Source: Corynebacterium vitaeruminis DSM 20294 (GTDB taxonomy: Bacteria > Actinomycetota > Actinomycetes > Mycobacteriales > Mycobacteriaceae). From it: a stretch of 64,000 nucleotides of DNA. Shown in pieces: positions 30,981-39,965 of this stretch. Under the pieces are notes generated by a model, which was given only the letters and a program-made list of their open reading frames with translations, had not been told where the DNA came from and did not search any database. Where the stretch lies: positions 2,666,001 to 2,730,000 of the forward strand of contig NZ_CP004353.1 of assembly GCF_000550805.1 (NCBI RefSeq). The letters run 5' to 3'. The translations under genes were made by a program, and so were the position numbers. Numbering within the stretch: the first letter of the stretch is position 1; every line of letters starts with the position of its first letter.

Positions 30981-31871
30981 TTAGCCTCTCTCGCCGGGTG
31001 CGGATTGGTAGTGCGCGACGAAGGTCTCCTCGAGGCTCTCGGTCTGGCAGCTAAAGTCCGTGGCGCCGAGGTCGACGAGCGCCTTGAGCAGCGCGGGGAC
31101 CTCGTCGCGCGGGACGGCGCGTTCGATGCGCTCGCCGTGGCGGGTCCACTCCCCCAGCTCGGCGGGCGGCTCTTGTGCGAGCCGGACGGCGACCTTCTCC
31201 GCGCTGAGCCTCGCGATGCGCTCCATCGTGTCAGACTCGATGGCACGGCCGTCCTTGATGAGCGTCACGCTGTCGCAGAGCTTCTCGACCTGGCTCATGA
31301 TGTGGCTCGACAGCAGGACGGTCACGCCGCTGCTGCGCATCCGGTGCACCTCGTCGACGAAGACCTGCTCCATCAGCGGGTCGAGACCCGCCGTAGGCTC
31401 GTCGAGAAGCAGCAGCTCGGCAGGCGCGGACAGCGCGGCGACGAGCATGACCTTGCGCCGATTGCCGGTGGAGTACTCCTTGACCCGCTTGCCGGTGTTG
31501 AGCTCGAAGACGTCGATGAGCTCGCGCTCGCGGGCGCGGTCGCTCGGGGTGCCGCGCATGCGCTCCAGCACGCGCAAGGTTTCCGCGCCGGTGAGTGTGG
31601 GCCACAGCGACACGTCGCCGGGCACGTACGCCGTGCGCGCCAGCACCCTGGGCTTTCGCCACGGGTCGCTGCCGAGCACGCGCACAGTGCCGCGGGCGGG
31701 CTTGAGCAGCCCCAGCAGCGTGCGGATCGTGGTGGACTTGCCGGAGCCGTTGGGACCGAGGAAGCCGTGGATGCTTCCCGTGTCGACGAGGAGCTCGAAG
31801 TCGTCGAGGACGGTGGTCTTTCCGTAGGCGACGGTGAGCTCCTGTACCTCGATGGCGCGCGATTCGCTCAT
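30981..31871 (-). CDS. ABC transporter ATP-binding protein
   Basis: Protein of 296 residues that energises the adjacent permease. Walker A is GPNGSGKST near residue 40, Walker B is LLLLDEPTAGLDP, and the H-loop is in LLSSHIMSQV. The signature motif is divergent (YSTGNRRKVML instead of LSGGQ), as is common in antibiotic-type ABC-2 exporters. The C-terminal 80 residues form the small regulatory extension of this class. It is the first gene of a probable four-gene unit with the permease and two YbjN-like genes. Confidence 0.88.
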   Translation of the reverse strand: MSESRAIEVQELTVAYGKTTVLDDFELLVDTGSIHGFLGPNGSGKSTTIRTLLGLLKPARGTVRVLGSDPWRKPRVLARTAYVPGDVSLWPTLTGAETLRVLERMRGTPSDRARERELIDVFELNTGKRVKEYSTGNRRKVMLVAALSAPAELLLLDEPTAGLDPLMEQVFVDEVHRMRSSGVTVLLSSHIMSQVEKLCDSVTLIKDGRAIESDTMERIARLSAEKVAVRLAQEPPAELGEWTRHGERIERAVPRDEVPALLKALVDLGATDFSCQTESLEETFVAHYQSAPGERG

Positions 31872-31950
31872 GAGCGGCCTTTCATAAGTAGTTCGTTAAC
31901 CATCATGGTATGGCCTTCCACGCGGGCAGGAGGTGGCAGTGAGAAAAGCA

Positions 31951-31991
31951 ATACCCCCGCTCCCCCTCGGCGAGAGGGAAGGCGGGGGTAT
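31951..31991 (-). terminator. Terminator downstream of fadD32
   Basis: Arms ATACCCCCGC (31951-31960) and GCGGGGGTAT (31982-31991) enclose a C/G-rich inner hairpin. It sits 20 bases past the fadD32 stop, and separates fadD32 from the ABC genes and hence from pks13. Confidence 0.65.
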
Positions 31992-32011
31992 GCGAAGAAG
32001 GCGCCGGAAGC

Positions 32012-33856
32012 TTACTGCTCCAGGTAGCGCTTCTTGGCCACGCGGCGGGCGATCTTGCCGGAGGAGGAACGCGCGATCTCGTCGGGGTTCATGATCCGGA
32101 TGTCGCTCGGCACCACGCCGTGGGCCTCGGAGACCGCGGCGCGGATGGCCTCGACGGCGGCGGCGTCGCCCGAGGGATCCTTGTCCAGGTCGCGCTCGGC
32201 GAGAATGATGAGCTTCTCCACGTCGTCACCCTCGACGGCGAAGGCGGCCACGCACGCCGGGCGGACCTGCGCGGAGGCGTGATCGACGGTGAACTCGATG
32301 TCCTGCGGGTAGTGGTTGCGGCCAGCAATGATGATGAGGTCCTTCAGGCGGCCGGTGATGTAGACCTCGTCGTCGATGATGACGGCGAGGTCGCCGGAGG
32401 CCATCCAGCGGTCGTCGTCTGGGGCGCCCTCGGCGCGGGAGTTCTCCGGCAGGCGGCCAGCCAGGGTGTTGCGGAAGGTCTCCGCGGTGTCCTCCGGGCG
32501 GTCGAGGTAGCCCGCGGCGGTGTTCTCGCCGTGGGTCCACAGCTCGCCGATCTGGCCGTCGGGAAGCTCCTGCTTGGTCTCCGGGTCGACGATGACCAGC
32601 TGCTGCGGGCGCACGACCTGGCCGCAGGAGGCAATGGCCACGGTGTTCGGGCCCTTCTCCACGATGACGGCGCGGCCGGCGGCCAGCTCCTCGCGGTCGA
32701 AGTGGGAGATCAGCGGGCGGTTCGGGGTCTGCGGGGTGGTCACCAGCAGGGAGGCCTCGGCCAGACCGTAGGACGGGCGGACCGCCTCGGTACGCAGGCC
32801 GTACTTGGAGAACACCTCGAGGAAGCCCTCGACTGCCTTCTCGGTAACCGGCTCGGAGCCGACGATGAGGCCCTCGATGGCGCTCAGGTCGAGGGTCTCG
32901 CCCTCGGCCGGGACGGCGTAGCGGGCGGCGAGCTCGAGCGCGAAGTTGGGCACCACGGTGTAGGTGTTCACGTCGGTCTCGCGGCGGTTGAGCTGGTCGA
33001 TCCAGCGGGAGGGCTGCTGGATGAAGTCGCGCGGGGCCATCATCTCGAACTCGAGGCCGATGATCGTGATGAAGGCGGCCAGGATGATGCCCATGTCGTG
33101 GTGCAGCGGCAGCCAGGAGACCAGGCGCAGGGGGGTCTTGAGCTGAACCGCGGTGAAGATCTGCAGGACGTTGGTGACGATCGAGCGGTTGGTCAGGATG
33201 ACACCCGCCGGGATGCGGGTGGAACCGGAGGTGTACTGCAGGAACGCGGGCAGGTCCACCGGCATGGACTGGGACTTGGCCAGCATGACCTGGGCTGCCT
33301 CGGTGGTCAGCGGGTTGACGAAGCTCGCCGCCAGCGAGTCCGGCAACGAGTCCACGGACAGGATGCGCGGGCGCTCGCGGGAGGGGACGTCGGCGAAGAA
33401 CTTGCGCACCGAGCCCGCGGAGCGGGAGTTGGTGAGCACGACCTTCGGGTTGGAGTCGCCGATGACGGCCTTCAGGTGGTCGGCGTGGCCGGGCTCGTTC
33501 GGGTCGTACAGCGGGATCGGGACCATGCCCGCGTACAGGGTGCCCAGGAAGCTGTACAGGTACTCCGGGGAGTTGTTGGCCAGGATCACCGCGCGGTCGC
33601 CGATGGTGCCGACCTGCTGCAGGCGGGCCGCCACGGATTTGATGCGGGTGTTGACCTGCTGGCGGGTGAAGTCGACCGGGGTGCCCTCGCGGGACTCGGA
33701 GAAGTCCCAGAAGCGCAGGGTGTGGCGGTCCGCGCCGCCCTGCATGGCGTCTGCCTGGTAGAGGACCTCACACAGCCCTGCGAGAGTCAGCTCCGGCTTG
33801 AGGGTGATGTTCCCCTTCTCGTCAAAGAATTGGCTCATGACCGCATGTAAATCCAT
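32012..33856 (-). CDS. fadD32: Long-chain fatty acyl-AMP ligase FadD32
   Basis: Activates the meromycolate-type fatty acid as acyl-AMP and loads it onto the N-terminal carrier domain of Pks13. 614 residues. The AMP-binding P-loop is YTSGSTRIPAGV near residue 210. The aromatic motif SYGLAEASL follows, then GDLAVIIDDEVYITGRLKDLIII. The insertion motif typical of FAALs is present before the C-terminal domain, which ends SSSGKIARRVAKKRYL with the conserved Lys. It is usually adjacent to pks13, but here four genes intervene. In C. glutamicum the gene is also called fadD2. Confidence 0.94.
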   Translation of the reverse strand: MDLHAVMSQFFDEKGNITLKPELTLAGLCEVLYQADAMQGGADRHTLRFWDFSESREGTPVDFTRQQVNTRIKSVAARLQQVGTIGDRAVILANNSPEYLYSFLGTLYAGMVPIPLYDPNEPGHADHLKAVIGDSNPKVVLTNSRSAGSVRKFFADVPSRERPRILSVDSLPDSLAASFVNPLTTEAAQVMLAKSQSMPVDLPAFLQYTSGSTRIPAGVILTNRSIVTNVLQIFTAVQLKTPLRLVSWLPLHHDMGIILAAFITIIGLEFEMMAPRDFIQQPSRWIDQLNRRETDVNTYTVVPNFALELAARYAVPAEGETLDLSAIEGLIVGSEPVTEKAVEGFLEVFSKYGLRTEAVRPSYGLAEASLLVTTPQTPNRPLISHFDREELAAGRAVIVEKGPNTVAIASCGQVVRPQQLVIVDPETKQELPDGQIGELWTHGENTAAGYLDRPEDTAETFRNTLAGRLPENSRAEGAPDDDRWMASGDLAVIIDDEVYITGRLKDLIIIAGRNHYPQDIEFTVDHASAQVRPACVAAFAVEGDDVEKLIILAERDLDKDPSGDAAAVEAIRAAVSEAHGVVPSDIRIMNPDEIARSSSGKIARRVAKKRYLEQ

Positions 33857-34100
33857 TTTTCTCCTTATTTGTTGGCGATTTGTTGGCGGGCGTCCCGCAA
33901 GGCTTCGGTAGGCAAGGCGAAGGAAACTCCGTGCACCCTCGCGGCGCGGGCCGCAGGCCGCGGGCGACGACGCTGGTCATCGTTTCCGGTTACTACATCG
34001 TAGGTTTTGTACAGTGTATTACTTCCCGCACAAAACTACTTAATTTTCTTTTGCAACAGACGGCAACAATTCTAACACCGCCCCTGAAATGAGGGGATGG
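33857..34100. other. fadD32 promoter region with an imperfect dyad
   Basis: About 240 bases with no gene. The part near 33990-34060 is AT-rich and holds a dyad, GTAGGTTTTGT (34000-34010) and ACAAAACTAC (34030-34039), with one bulged base and a 19-base spacer. This could be an operator for fadD32, but I do not recognise the site. Confidence 0.35.
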
Positions 34101-34103
34101 AAA

Positions 34104-34156
34104 AAGGGCCGCGAACTGCGCCTCCGTAGAAAAAGGAATGCGCGTCCGCGACCCTT
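34104..34156 (-). terminator. Intrinsic terminator of the cop1-lipoprotein-cutinase transcript
   Basis: Long stem with arms near 34104-34121 and 34140-34156 (one G-U type mismatch), followed on the minus strand by TTTTTCC. A motif B copy at 34158-34170 abuts it upstream. It lies about 30 bases past the cutinase-like stop. Confidence 0.7.
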
Positions 34157-34185
34157 GGCCGTCGGCAAGCGAAAAGCAAGAACGC

Positions 34186-35100
34186 CTAGGAGTTGATGAG
34201 CCCCTCGGCCCAGCCAACGATCCAGTCCGAGGCGGTCGAGCCGGGGACGACGTTGGGGTTGGTCGCGTAGAGCGAGTGCGCCACGTTCGGCTGCACCAGC
34301 TGCTGCGCGCGGGCGATCGCGTTGCCCACGTCCTGCGGCGCGTCGCAGATGGAATCGTCCGGCGCGCACAGCTCGAAGACCTTGTCGTTGAGCGTGCCGA
34401 AGCCGCTGCTGCGCGCGCCACGCATGGTCGCGCCCGGCACGACCGCCTGAACGACGAGGTCGAGCGGCTGAAGTGCGATCTCCGCGCCGACACCGGCGAC
34501 GAGGTTGCCGACATTCTGGCCCACACCAGCCTGTCGGCGGCCGTCTGCGACGAGGGCGACACCCCTCACGCGTTCGGCCGGGATGACTCCCGTCCCCGTT
34601 CCGATCTGATTGGCCACGTCACCAGCGATCACGGCGCCCTGCGAGAATCCCGTGAGGATGAAGTCCGTCAGCGGGCACTCCGCATGCGTGGCGGTGAGCT
34701 CGGCGTTGAGGGTGTTGGTTCCCTCGGTGCGCGAGTCGTCGTAGGTCATCTCGGCCATCGAGTTGATGTTGCGGAACTGAGCCGTGTACGGCAGCGTCCA
34801 CACCTTCACCTGGTCAGCGGAGTAGGCCTGCTGCAGCGGGCGCGTGATCGTGAGCATGTAGGAGTTGGGGTTCGCGGTCGGATTGACCGGATCGTCATCC
34901 GCCTTCGACTCCCACGTTCCCGGTGCCGCCACGACCTCCACGCTGGGGCACCAGTCAGGCTGCGCGGGCGACTGCGCCGCGCTCTGCTCCGTGCCCGAGC
35001 CCCCAGAGGAGCCGCTGCGCGAACTGACCCACCGACCGATCCCCGTGAGGATCAACACCAGCACGAGGATGGTCGCGATGACCGTGAGGAATTTTTTCAT
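34186..35100 (-). CDS. Cutinase-like serine hydrolase (Rv3802c orthologue)
   Basis: Membrane-anchored extracytoplasmic hydrolase of 304 residues. An N-terminal helix (about 5-24) is followed by a Ser/Gly-rich linker, then a cutinase alpha/beta-hydrolase domain. The nucleophile is Ser153 in GFSQGA. The acid is in CAPDDSICD and the histidine in NVAHSLY, with paired Cys residues as in cutinases. Rv3802c occupies the same place beside fadD32 and mycolyltransferases, has phospholipase/thioesterase activity and is essential. A role in mycomembrane remodelling is inferred from that. It is 5 bases after the lipoprotein gene. Confidence 0.87.
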   Translation of the reverse strand: MKKFLTVIATILVLVLILTGIGRWVSSRSGSSGGSGTEQSAAQSPAQPDWCPSVEVVAAPGTWESKADDDPVNPTANPNSYMLTITRPLQQAYSADQVKVWTLPYTAQFRNINSMAEMTYDDSRTEGTNTLNAELTATHAECPLTDFILTGFSQGAVIAGDVANQIGTGTGVIPAERVRGVALVADGRRQAGVGQNVGNLVAGVGAEIALQPLDLVVQAVVPGATMRGARSSGFGTLNDKVFELCAPDDSICDAPQDVGNAIARAQQLVQPNVAHSLYATNPNVVPGSTASDWIVGWAEGLINS

Positions 35101-35105
35101 GTTCT

Positions 35106-35642
35106 CTAGCAGTACGCGCTTTTCGCCGCGGATTCAATCGTGGAAACGACCTGATCGAAGGCCGCGGTGCTACGCCCCTGCTGGATGAGCTGGCCGGCGA
35201 TCGCCTGAATGGTGGCGGGCGTCAACTGATCATTCTGGCCCTGGCACACGACTCCCGCGGCACCGAGCATCTGGTCCTCGACGCCCGCGATGTTGATGCC
35301 GTCGGCGGTCAGCTTGTCCAGGTACGCCTTCTCCTTGTCCGTGCGGTTGTCGGAGGCCTGCGGGATCGCGGAGATCTGCTGCCCCTGATCGAGGTTCGGC
35401 TCGCTGGACTGCGCAGACGCGCTCGCGGAACCCGACTGCGAGCTCGACGAGGCCTGGGAGCTGGCCGAGGTGCTCGAGCTCGCCGACGCGGTCGCGGAGC
35501 GGGTCAACGGCGCGATCGAGGAAGGCTCGTTCGACACCGTGGCCCCGCCGCAGGCAGCCAGCAGGGAGGAGGCTGCAAGAAGCACTCCCGCTGCTGCCGC
35601 TTGTCGACGCCTTCGGCTTGCACTCTGAAGGTTAAGACGCAT
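35106..35642 (-). CDS. DUF732-type secreted lipoprotein with Ser-rich linker
   Basis: Protein of 178 residues. A signal peptide with lipobox LLAAC (Cys near residue 31) is followed by a low-complexity Ser/Ala/Gln linker (about 45-80), then a small helical DUF732 domain ending in Cys (KSAYC) with a partner in VVCQG. The start overlaps the cop1 stop as TAATG, so translation is coupled. Motif B (35599-35611) falls in the signal peptide and encodes its Arg-rich n-region (SRRRRQAA). Function unknown; it lies between a mycolyltransferase and the cutinase-like hydrolase. Confidence 0.8.
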   Translation of the reverse strand: MRLNLQSASRRRRQAAAAGVLLAASSLLAACGGATVSNEPSSIAPLTRSATASASSSTSASSQASSSSQSGSASASAQSSEPNLDQGQQISAIPQASDNRTDKEKAYLDKLTADGINIAGVEDQMLGAAGVVCQGQNDQLTPATIQAIAGQLIQQGRSTAAFDQVVSTIESAAKSAYC

Positions 35643-37570
35643 TACTTCTTCTCTTCCTTGACCTGGCCTGCCACGACGCTGATGGTTCCGTGCTGGAAGT
35701 TGATGCTGCCGTTAGCATCGCTCTGGTCGGAGGTCGGGTAGCCGTACTCGCCCTGCTCGTAGCCCTTCGCGCCCCAGGCGTCGAAGACCTGGCCCTTGTA
35801 GATGACGTGTGCGCCGGTGGAGGCGGACCAGTAGATGTTGCCGTTCTCGAAGGCCTGGTAGGCGCCGCCGTTTATGAGCACCTCGTTGCCGACCGGGTAG
35901 CCGAGCGCGGAGTTCGCGGTGCCCAGCTCGCCGTACTTCTTGGCGATCTCGCCGCGGACCCAGTAGTCCTTGTTGTCTGCGGTGCGCGCGACGTAGCCGC
36001 CCTGGAACTGCTGCACCAGGCCGCCGTTGATGGCAACGGCCTCGGCGACCGGGTAGCCCAGGGAGCCGTTCTCCCAGCTCAGCTCGCCCCAGGCGTCGAC
36101 GATGTCGGCCGGGACGGCCACGGCGCCGAGGGTGGGGGTCCAGTAGATGTTGCCGTGCTCGAAGGCAACGAAGCGGCCGCCGTTGACAAGGCCACGCTCC
36201 TCGGAGGTCGGGTAGCCGAGCCAAGAGGTCTCGCTGCCCATCTCGGCGTACTTGGCGCCGATGCGGCCGTAGACGGTGTGCGCGCCGGTGGCCTGCGACC
36301 ACATGACGCGGCCGCCGACGAAGTCCTCTGCCTTGCCGCCGGTGACGTCGTACTCGTTGTTCACGCAGGTACCGAGGATCTCGGACTGCGCGGTGGCCAG
36401 GGTGGCGATGTCGCCGACCGGCAGGCAGTCCGCGCCGCGGTCGTCCTCGGACAGGCCGAGTGCGTCGGCGGTCTGCGACCAGGACTGTGCCATCTCGAAC
36501 TGCCAGTACGGCCAGTTGTGCACACCGGTCGGGCGGAACACGGAGGTCACCGGGACGCCAGCGCGGTTGGCCACGTCGACGAAGGTCTGGGTGGTCATGC
36601 GCGAGATGACCTCGAGGCCCACGCCCGCGTAGTTGGCCGGGCCGGTGGCGACCGAGCCGGGCTGGCCGTAGTCGTCCTGGCCGGAGCCAGCGGAGACGTA
36701 GACGGACACGCCCTCGAGGTTCTTCACGCCGGTCTTCGGGTCGTGGTCGATCCAGTCCTGGGAGCCGAGCGCGCCCCACATGGCGGTGGCGTCGTATCCA
36801 CCAGCGTCGGCCTGGGCGGCCTGGATGGCGTTCGGCATGCCGGGCGAGGTGGTGTCGAGGTAGCCGGAGTAGGAACCGACGAACTTGAACTGGCTCGGGT
36901 GGCGCTCGGCCAGGTTGATGGCGGCGGTACCGCCCATGGACAAGCCGATGACGGCGCGGTCGTCGTTGGTGCGGAAGCCCTCGCGCAGGACCGGGATCAT
37001 CTCGTTCATGAGGAAGGATTCCCACATGTAGTGCTTGCCGTTGTCTTCCTTCTGCCAGTCGGAGTAGAAGGAGGACTCGCCGCCGACGGGCAGGATCACG
37101 TTGACGTTCTTGTCGGCGTAGAACTGCTCGATGTTGGTGTTGATGGTCCAGCCGTTCTCGTCGTCCTGCGCGCGCAGGCCGTCGAGCATCCACACGGACG
37201 GGAAGGTGCGGGACGGGTTGCTGGCCCAGTCGCGGGCGAGCAGGACCTGAACCTGGATCGGGTCGCCGGGCATCGCGGCGGACTTGATGTAGATGGCGAT
37301 GCGGCGGTTGGTCAGCCACTCGACGCGGTCGACGCTCACACCGTCCGGCAAACCCTGAACGACGGGGTGCTCGGTAGACAGCGGGGTGCGCTTGGTACCG
37401 GGGTTGTCGAGGTAGTCGGTCGACCCGGCGATGATGCCCTGCAGAGAGGAGCTCTGCGCGCTAGCGACGGCCGGCATGATGGCCGCGCCGAGGGCGAGGG
37501 AGGTGGGCACGGTGATCGCGGCGATCCAGAGGGAACCACGCTTCTTCATTCGGGATGCGGTGTCGCGCAT
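35642..37570 (-). CDS. cop1: Mycolyltransferase with LGFP repeats (Cop1/PS1-like)
   Basis: Secreted Ag85-type transferase that moves mycolates from trehalose monomycolate to arabinogalactan or to a second TMM. 642 residues. The signal peptide ends near AVASAQ. The esterase domain follows, with nucleophile Ser211 (GLSMGG), a later acid, and His in TGVHNWPYW. The C-terminal third has four LGFP-type repeats ([36 protein letters not shown]), each with an NGG/HGNIYW core, thought to bind the cell wall. Start ATG 37570 has AAAGGATG upstream. It is the first gene of the cop1-lipoprotein-cutinase unit. Confidence 0.93.
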   Translation of the reverse strand: MRDTASRMKKRGSLWIAAITVPTSLALGAAIMPAVASAQSSSLQGIIAGSTDYLDNPGTKRTPLSTEHPVVQGLPDGVSVDRVEWLTNRRIAIYIKSAAMPGDPIQVQVLLARDWASNPSRTFPSVWMLDGLRAQDDENGWTINTNIEQFYADKNVNVILPVGGESSFYSDWQKEDNGKHYMWESFLMNEMIPVLREGFRTNDDRAVIGLSMGGTAAINLAERHPSQFKFVGSYSGYLDTTSPGMPNAIQAAQADAGGYDATAMWGALGSQDWIDHDPKTGVKNLEGVSVYVSAGSGQDDYGQPGSVATGPANYAGVGLEVISRMTTQTFVDVANRAGVPVTSVFRPTGVHNWPYWQFEMAQSWSQTADALGLSEDDRGADCLPVGDIATLATAQSEILGTCVNNEYDVTGGKAEDFVGGRVMWSQATGAHTVYGRIGAKYAEMGSETSWLGYPTSEERGLVNGGRFVAFEHGNIYWTPTLGAVAVPADIVDAWGELSWENGSLGYPVAEAVAINGGLVQQFQGGYVARTADNKDYWVRGEIAKKYGELGTANSALGYPVGNEVLINGGAYQAFENGNIYWSASTGAHVIYKGQVFDAWGAKGYEQGEYGYPTSDQSDANGSINFQHGTISVVAGQVKEEKK

Positions 37571-37861
37571 GAAAGAACATCCTTTGATTTTTCTGGAGGA
37601 AAGAAAACTATTCGTTGATTACTAATCGCCGACGCTTCTTCCACTCTCCGAGGGTTCCCCTCCCCCGGCACAGCAGATATCCGCATTGGAGTAGTAGCCA
37701 GCGGCACCGTCCGAAGTCGGCCCCGCGATTTCGCCCGGCGTCTGCGGCGGCCTGTAATACAAGCGTGTGGGCACTATGTTCACAGAGAACGCCGAGACAA
37801 GACGGATTTAAGTTTAAGTTGAACTTTAGACTTTTGGAAGTGACACTCCGCAACTCACGTA
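37571..37861. other. cop1 upstream region
   Basis: About 290 bases with no convincing gene. Short open frames on either strand lack ribosome sites and have no recognisable product. It must hold the cop1 promoter. A degenerate motif B word is at about 37626. The insertion sequence and its 212-bp duplication lie just upstream. Confidence 0.45.
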
Positions 37862-38073
37862 TAAGAATGTCGCTCTAGCGAACATATCGCCACTTGCGTC
37901 ACAACTATTACATTTCGCCGTGGGAAGGGGTGAACCCTTCCCACGCGAACAGGGCCTTCCCACGCATACAGGCCCGTTACAGGTACATGAAAGGCGCCGC
38001 CCACCGGGTTAGGGTAAGCGGCGCCGCAGGTCGTGGGCAGCCCTAGCGGCTTACCACGCGTTCATCACGTTGA
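37862..38073. repeat. Left copy of the 212-bp target-site duplication
   Basis: Identical over 212 bases to 39754-39965. It contains the last 23 bases of the cmt2 coding sequence (38051-38073), the cmt2 terminator hairpin (37993-38025) and a second hairpin (37919-37945). It is therefore an orphan copy of the cmt2 3' end, lying between the transposase gene and cop1. Confidence 0.95.
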
Positions 38074-39753
38074 CCCGAGTTAGGTCAGATTAGTGCCGAA
38101 ATTAGGGTTGGAGGATTTTGGTGACGATGGCTTGGGTGTCAGCGGGTAGCGGTGTCGCGGCGTGGATGGCGCGGCCGGCGACGGTGAGTTCGAAACTCCG
38201 GTACTTTTTCAAGGTTCTCACGAGTCGTTTGATGGTTTCCCCTGTGGCGTTTTCCATCATTTTGCTGATCGCGAGTGCAGCCATCACGATGTTGAGGTGA
38301 GCGTTGATGGAGTCGTGCTTGCGCGCGTATATCGGCCTGGCCTGGAGGTCTGATTTTGCCATCCGAAACGACCGCTCAATGTTGAGCAGTCGACGGTACA
38401 TCCCCAACACATCAGAAGCAGACATGCTGGTCAGGGTGGTTTCGTATCCTTTGATTCCTGCTAGCTGCCGGTGTTTGGCAGCGAGTGTGAAGTTGACTTG
38501 TTTGTTCGGGGCTTTCAAATCAACGTAGCGATTGCGTTTGATGGCTACCTCACCGTTGACAGCACGCTTGGCTTTGGCGAGCTGCTCGTCGATCCCACGG
38601 ACGGTTCGCCTAGCTCGATCAAACGAGTAGTGATAATGCGTCACCGAGTTCGGGGTACCGCTTTGACGTCCGTCGGAAAACGACGGCTGTGACCAGATCT
38701 GCCCGTGGGTGTACTCCAGTCCGGGATGTTGACGTACCCAGGAGGCAATAACCTCAGGCACGTTGGGCACTTTGGTGGACAAAATATAGTCCAGACCAGC
38801 ATCGATAATCGCTTGCTTGTTACCAGCAGAAAACATGCCCGCATCAGCGACGACAGTGACCTCGTTTAAGTTGTAGGCCTGCTGGAAAGCTCGAATCATC
38901 GGCAGCATCGTGTGCGTTTCTGCTTTGTTGCCTTCGAACGCCCCAATATGCAGTGGAAAACCGGTTTGGTCGGCGAGCAACCCGACCAAGATTTGGGGTT
39001 CGACTCGCCGTTCTTTGGAGTACCCAGATTTGCGAAGATCATCCGGGGTGTCAGTTTCGAAATACAAGGTCGTGACATCGTAGAGAATGAAACTTCCCCG
39101 ACCAACACCTGCGTGACGAGCCAAGCACTGGGACAGGATTTCCCGGAAATCATCCGTCGCGTACCCGGGTAGTCGGCGTTGGATCGTTTTGTAGCTTGCC
39201 GACGCAACACCTACTTCCGCAAGAGTTTCAATCGAGTCCAATTTCGATCCGGGTTGGATAATCCGAGCCCTGACTAGATCCAAAAACACCTGATCGTCAC
39301 CGGTTGCAACATCCAAACCAAGCCGCTGGTAACACGCGTCAATACAGTCAAGTAGATACCCGGCCTTCTGCCCCGTCACCGGGAGTGGATTGTCCTTCGA
39401 ACCGGATCCGCCTAGGGCTGTGCCCAAGCCCCCTAAGGGGAGATCTAAGACCAGCTGGTCCCCGTCGATGATGCGCTGCGCTTGAGCCTTTAACAACGAC
39501 AATTCATGCTCATCGTGAGCTGATCCGACATGCCGCAGCGTCTTTTTGCCCGCATGCTCACCAAAAACAACTTGCACAGCGGTAGCCCCAGAAGCAGTCT
39601 TCACAGTACGGACATAGGGACTCATAAAAGATCACACTAACAGCTACCCCCACGACCGCACCCTTAGTGCCGAAAAACCACCACCAACCAACACAAACCA
39701 CCAGGTCAACACGTCAAGGACTAATATGTCACACCAAAATGACCTAAGTCAGG
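38074..39753. mobile_element. IS1634-type insertion sequence, 1680 bp
   Basis: Bounded exactly by the 212-bp direct repeats. Its ends are imperfect inverted repeats: CCCGAGTTAGGTCAGATTAG at the left and, as complement, CCTGACTTAGGTCATTTTGG at the right (17 of 22 bases match when extended by GTG-type ends). One intact transposase gene fills it. Family knowledge: IS1634 elements create unusually long, variable direct repeats, up to several hundred bases. That fits the duplication here. Base composition is lower in GC than the surroundings, and no motif A or B copies are inside. Confidence 0.92.
38102..39625 (-). CDS. IS1634-family transposase
   Basis: DDE transposase of 507 residues, apparently full length, so the element could be active. 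The C-terminal catalytic signature is readable as YRRLLNIERSFRMAKSDLQARPI (Y-R-E-K type), followed by the helical AHLNIVMAALAISKMME. An N-terminal region with GDQLVLDLPLGGLG and a central VVADAGMFSAGN (catalytic Asp) fit the IS1634 branch of the IS4-like group. It reads towards cop1, but two hairpins in the left duplication copy would block read-through. Confidence 0.92.
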   Translation of the reverse strand: MSPYVRTVKTASGATAVQVVFGEHAGKKTLRHVGSAHDEHELSLLKAQAQRIIDGDQLVLDLPLGGLGTALGGSGSKDNPLPVTGQKAGYLLDCIDACYQRLGLDVATGDDQVFLDLVRARIIQPGSKLDSIETLAEVGVASASYKTIQRRLPGYATDDFREILSQCLARHAGVGRGSFILYDVTTLYFETDTPDDLRKSGYSKERRVEPQILVGLLADQTGFPLHIGAFEGNKAETHTMLPMIRAFQQAYNLNEVTVVADAGMFSAGNKQAIIDAGLDYILSTKVPNVPEVIASWVRQHPGLEYTHGQIWSQPSFSDGRQSGTPNSVTHYHYSFDRARRTVRGIDEQLAKAKRAVNGEVAIKRNRYVDLKAPNKQVNFTLAAKHRQLAGIKGYETTLTSMSASDVLGMYRRLLNIERSFRMAKSDLQARPIYARKHDSINAHLNIVMAALAISKMMENATGETIKRLVRTLKKYRSFELTVAGRAIHAATPLPADTQAIVTKILQP

Positions 39754-39965
39754 TAAGAATGTCGCTCTAGCGAACATATCGCCACTTGCGTCACAACTAT
39801 TACATTTCGCCGTGGGAAGGGGTGAACCCTTCCCACGCGAACAGGGCCTTCCCACGCATACAGGCCCGTTACAGGTACATGAAAGGCGCCGCCCACCGGG
39901 TTAGGGTAAGCGGCGCCGCAGGTCGTGGGCAGCCCTAGCGGCTTACCACGCGTTCATCACGTTGA
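39754..39965. repeat. Right copy of the 212-bp target-site duplication
   Basis: Identical to 37862-38073. This copy is continuous with the cmt2 gene and contains its final 7 codons, stop, and terminator. Because the duplication includes the gene end, insertion left cmt2 intact. Confidence 0.95.
39885..39917 (-). terminator. Terminator of cmt2
   Basis: An 8-bp GC stem GGCGCCGC/GCGGCGCC with a 17-base loop, followed on the minus strand by TTTC. A second hairpin of 11 bp (CGTGGGAAGGG/CCCTTCCCACG) lies at 39811-39837. Both are duplicated at 37993-38025 and 37919-37945. Confidence 0.8.

Noticed and set aside
37608..37853. 81-codon frame upstream of cop1
   Set aside because: No ribosome site, and the region is expected to be the cop1 promoter.
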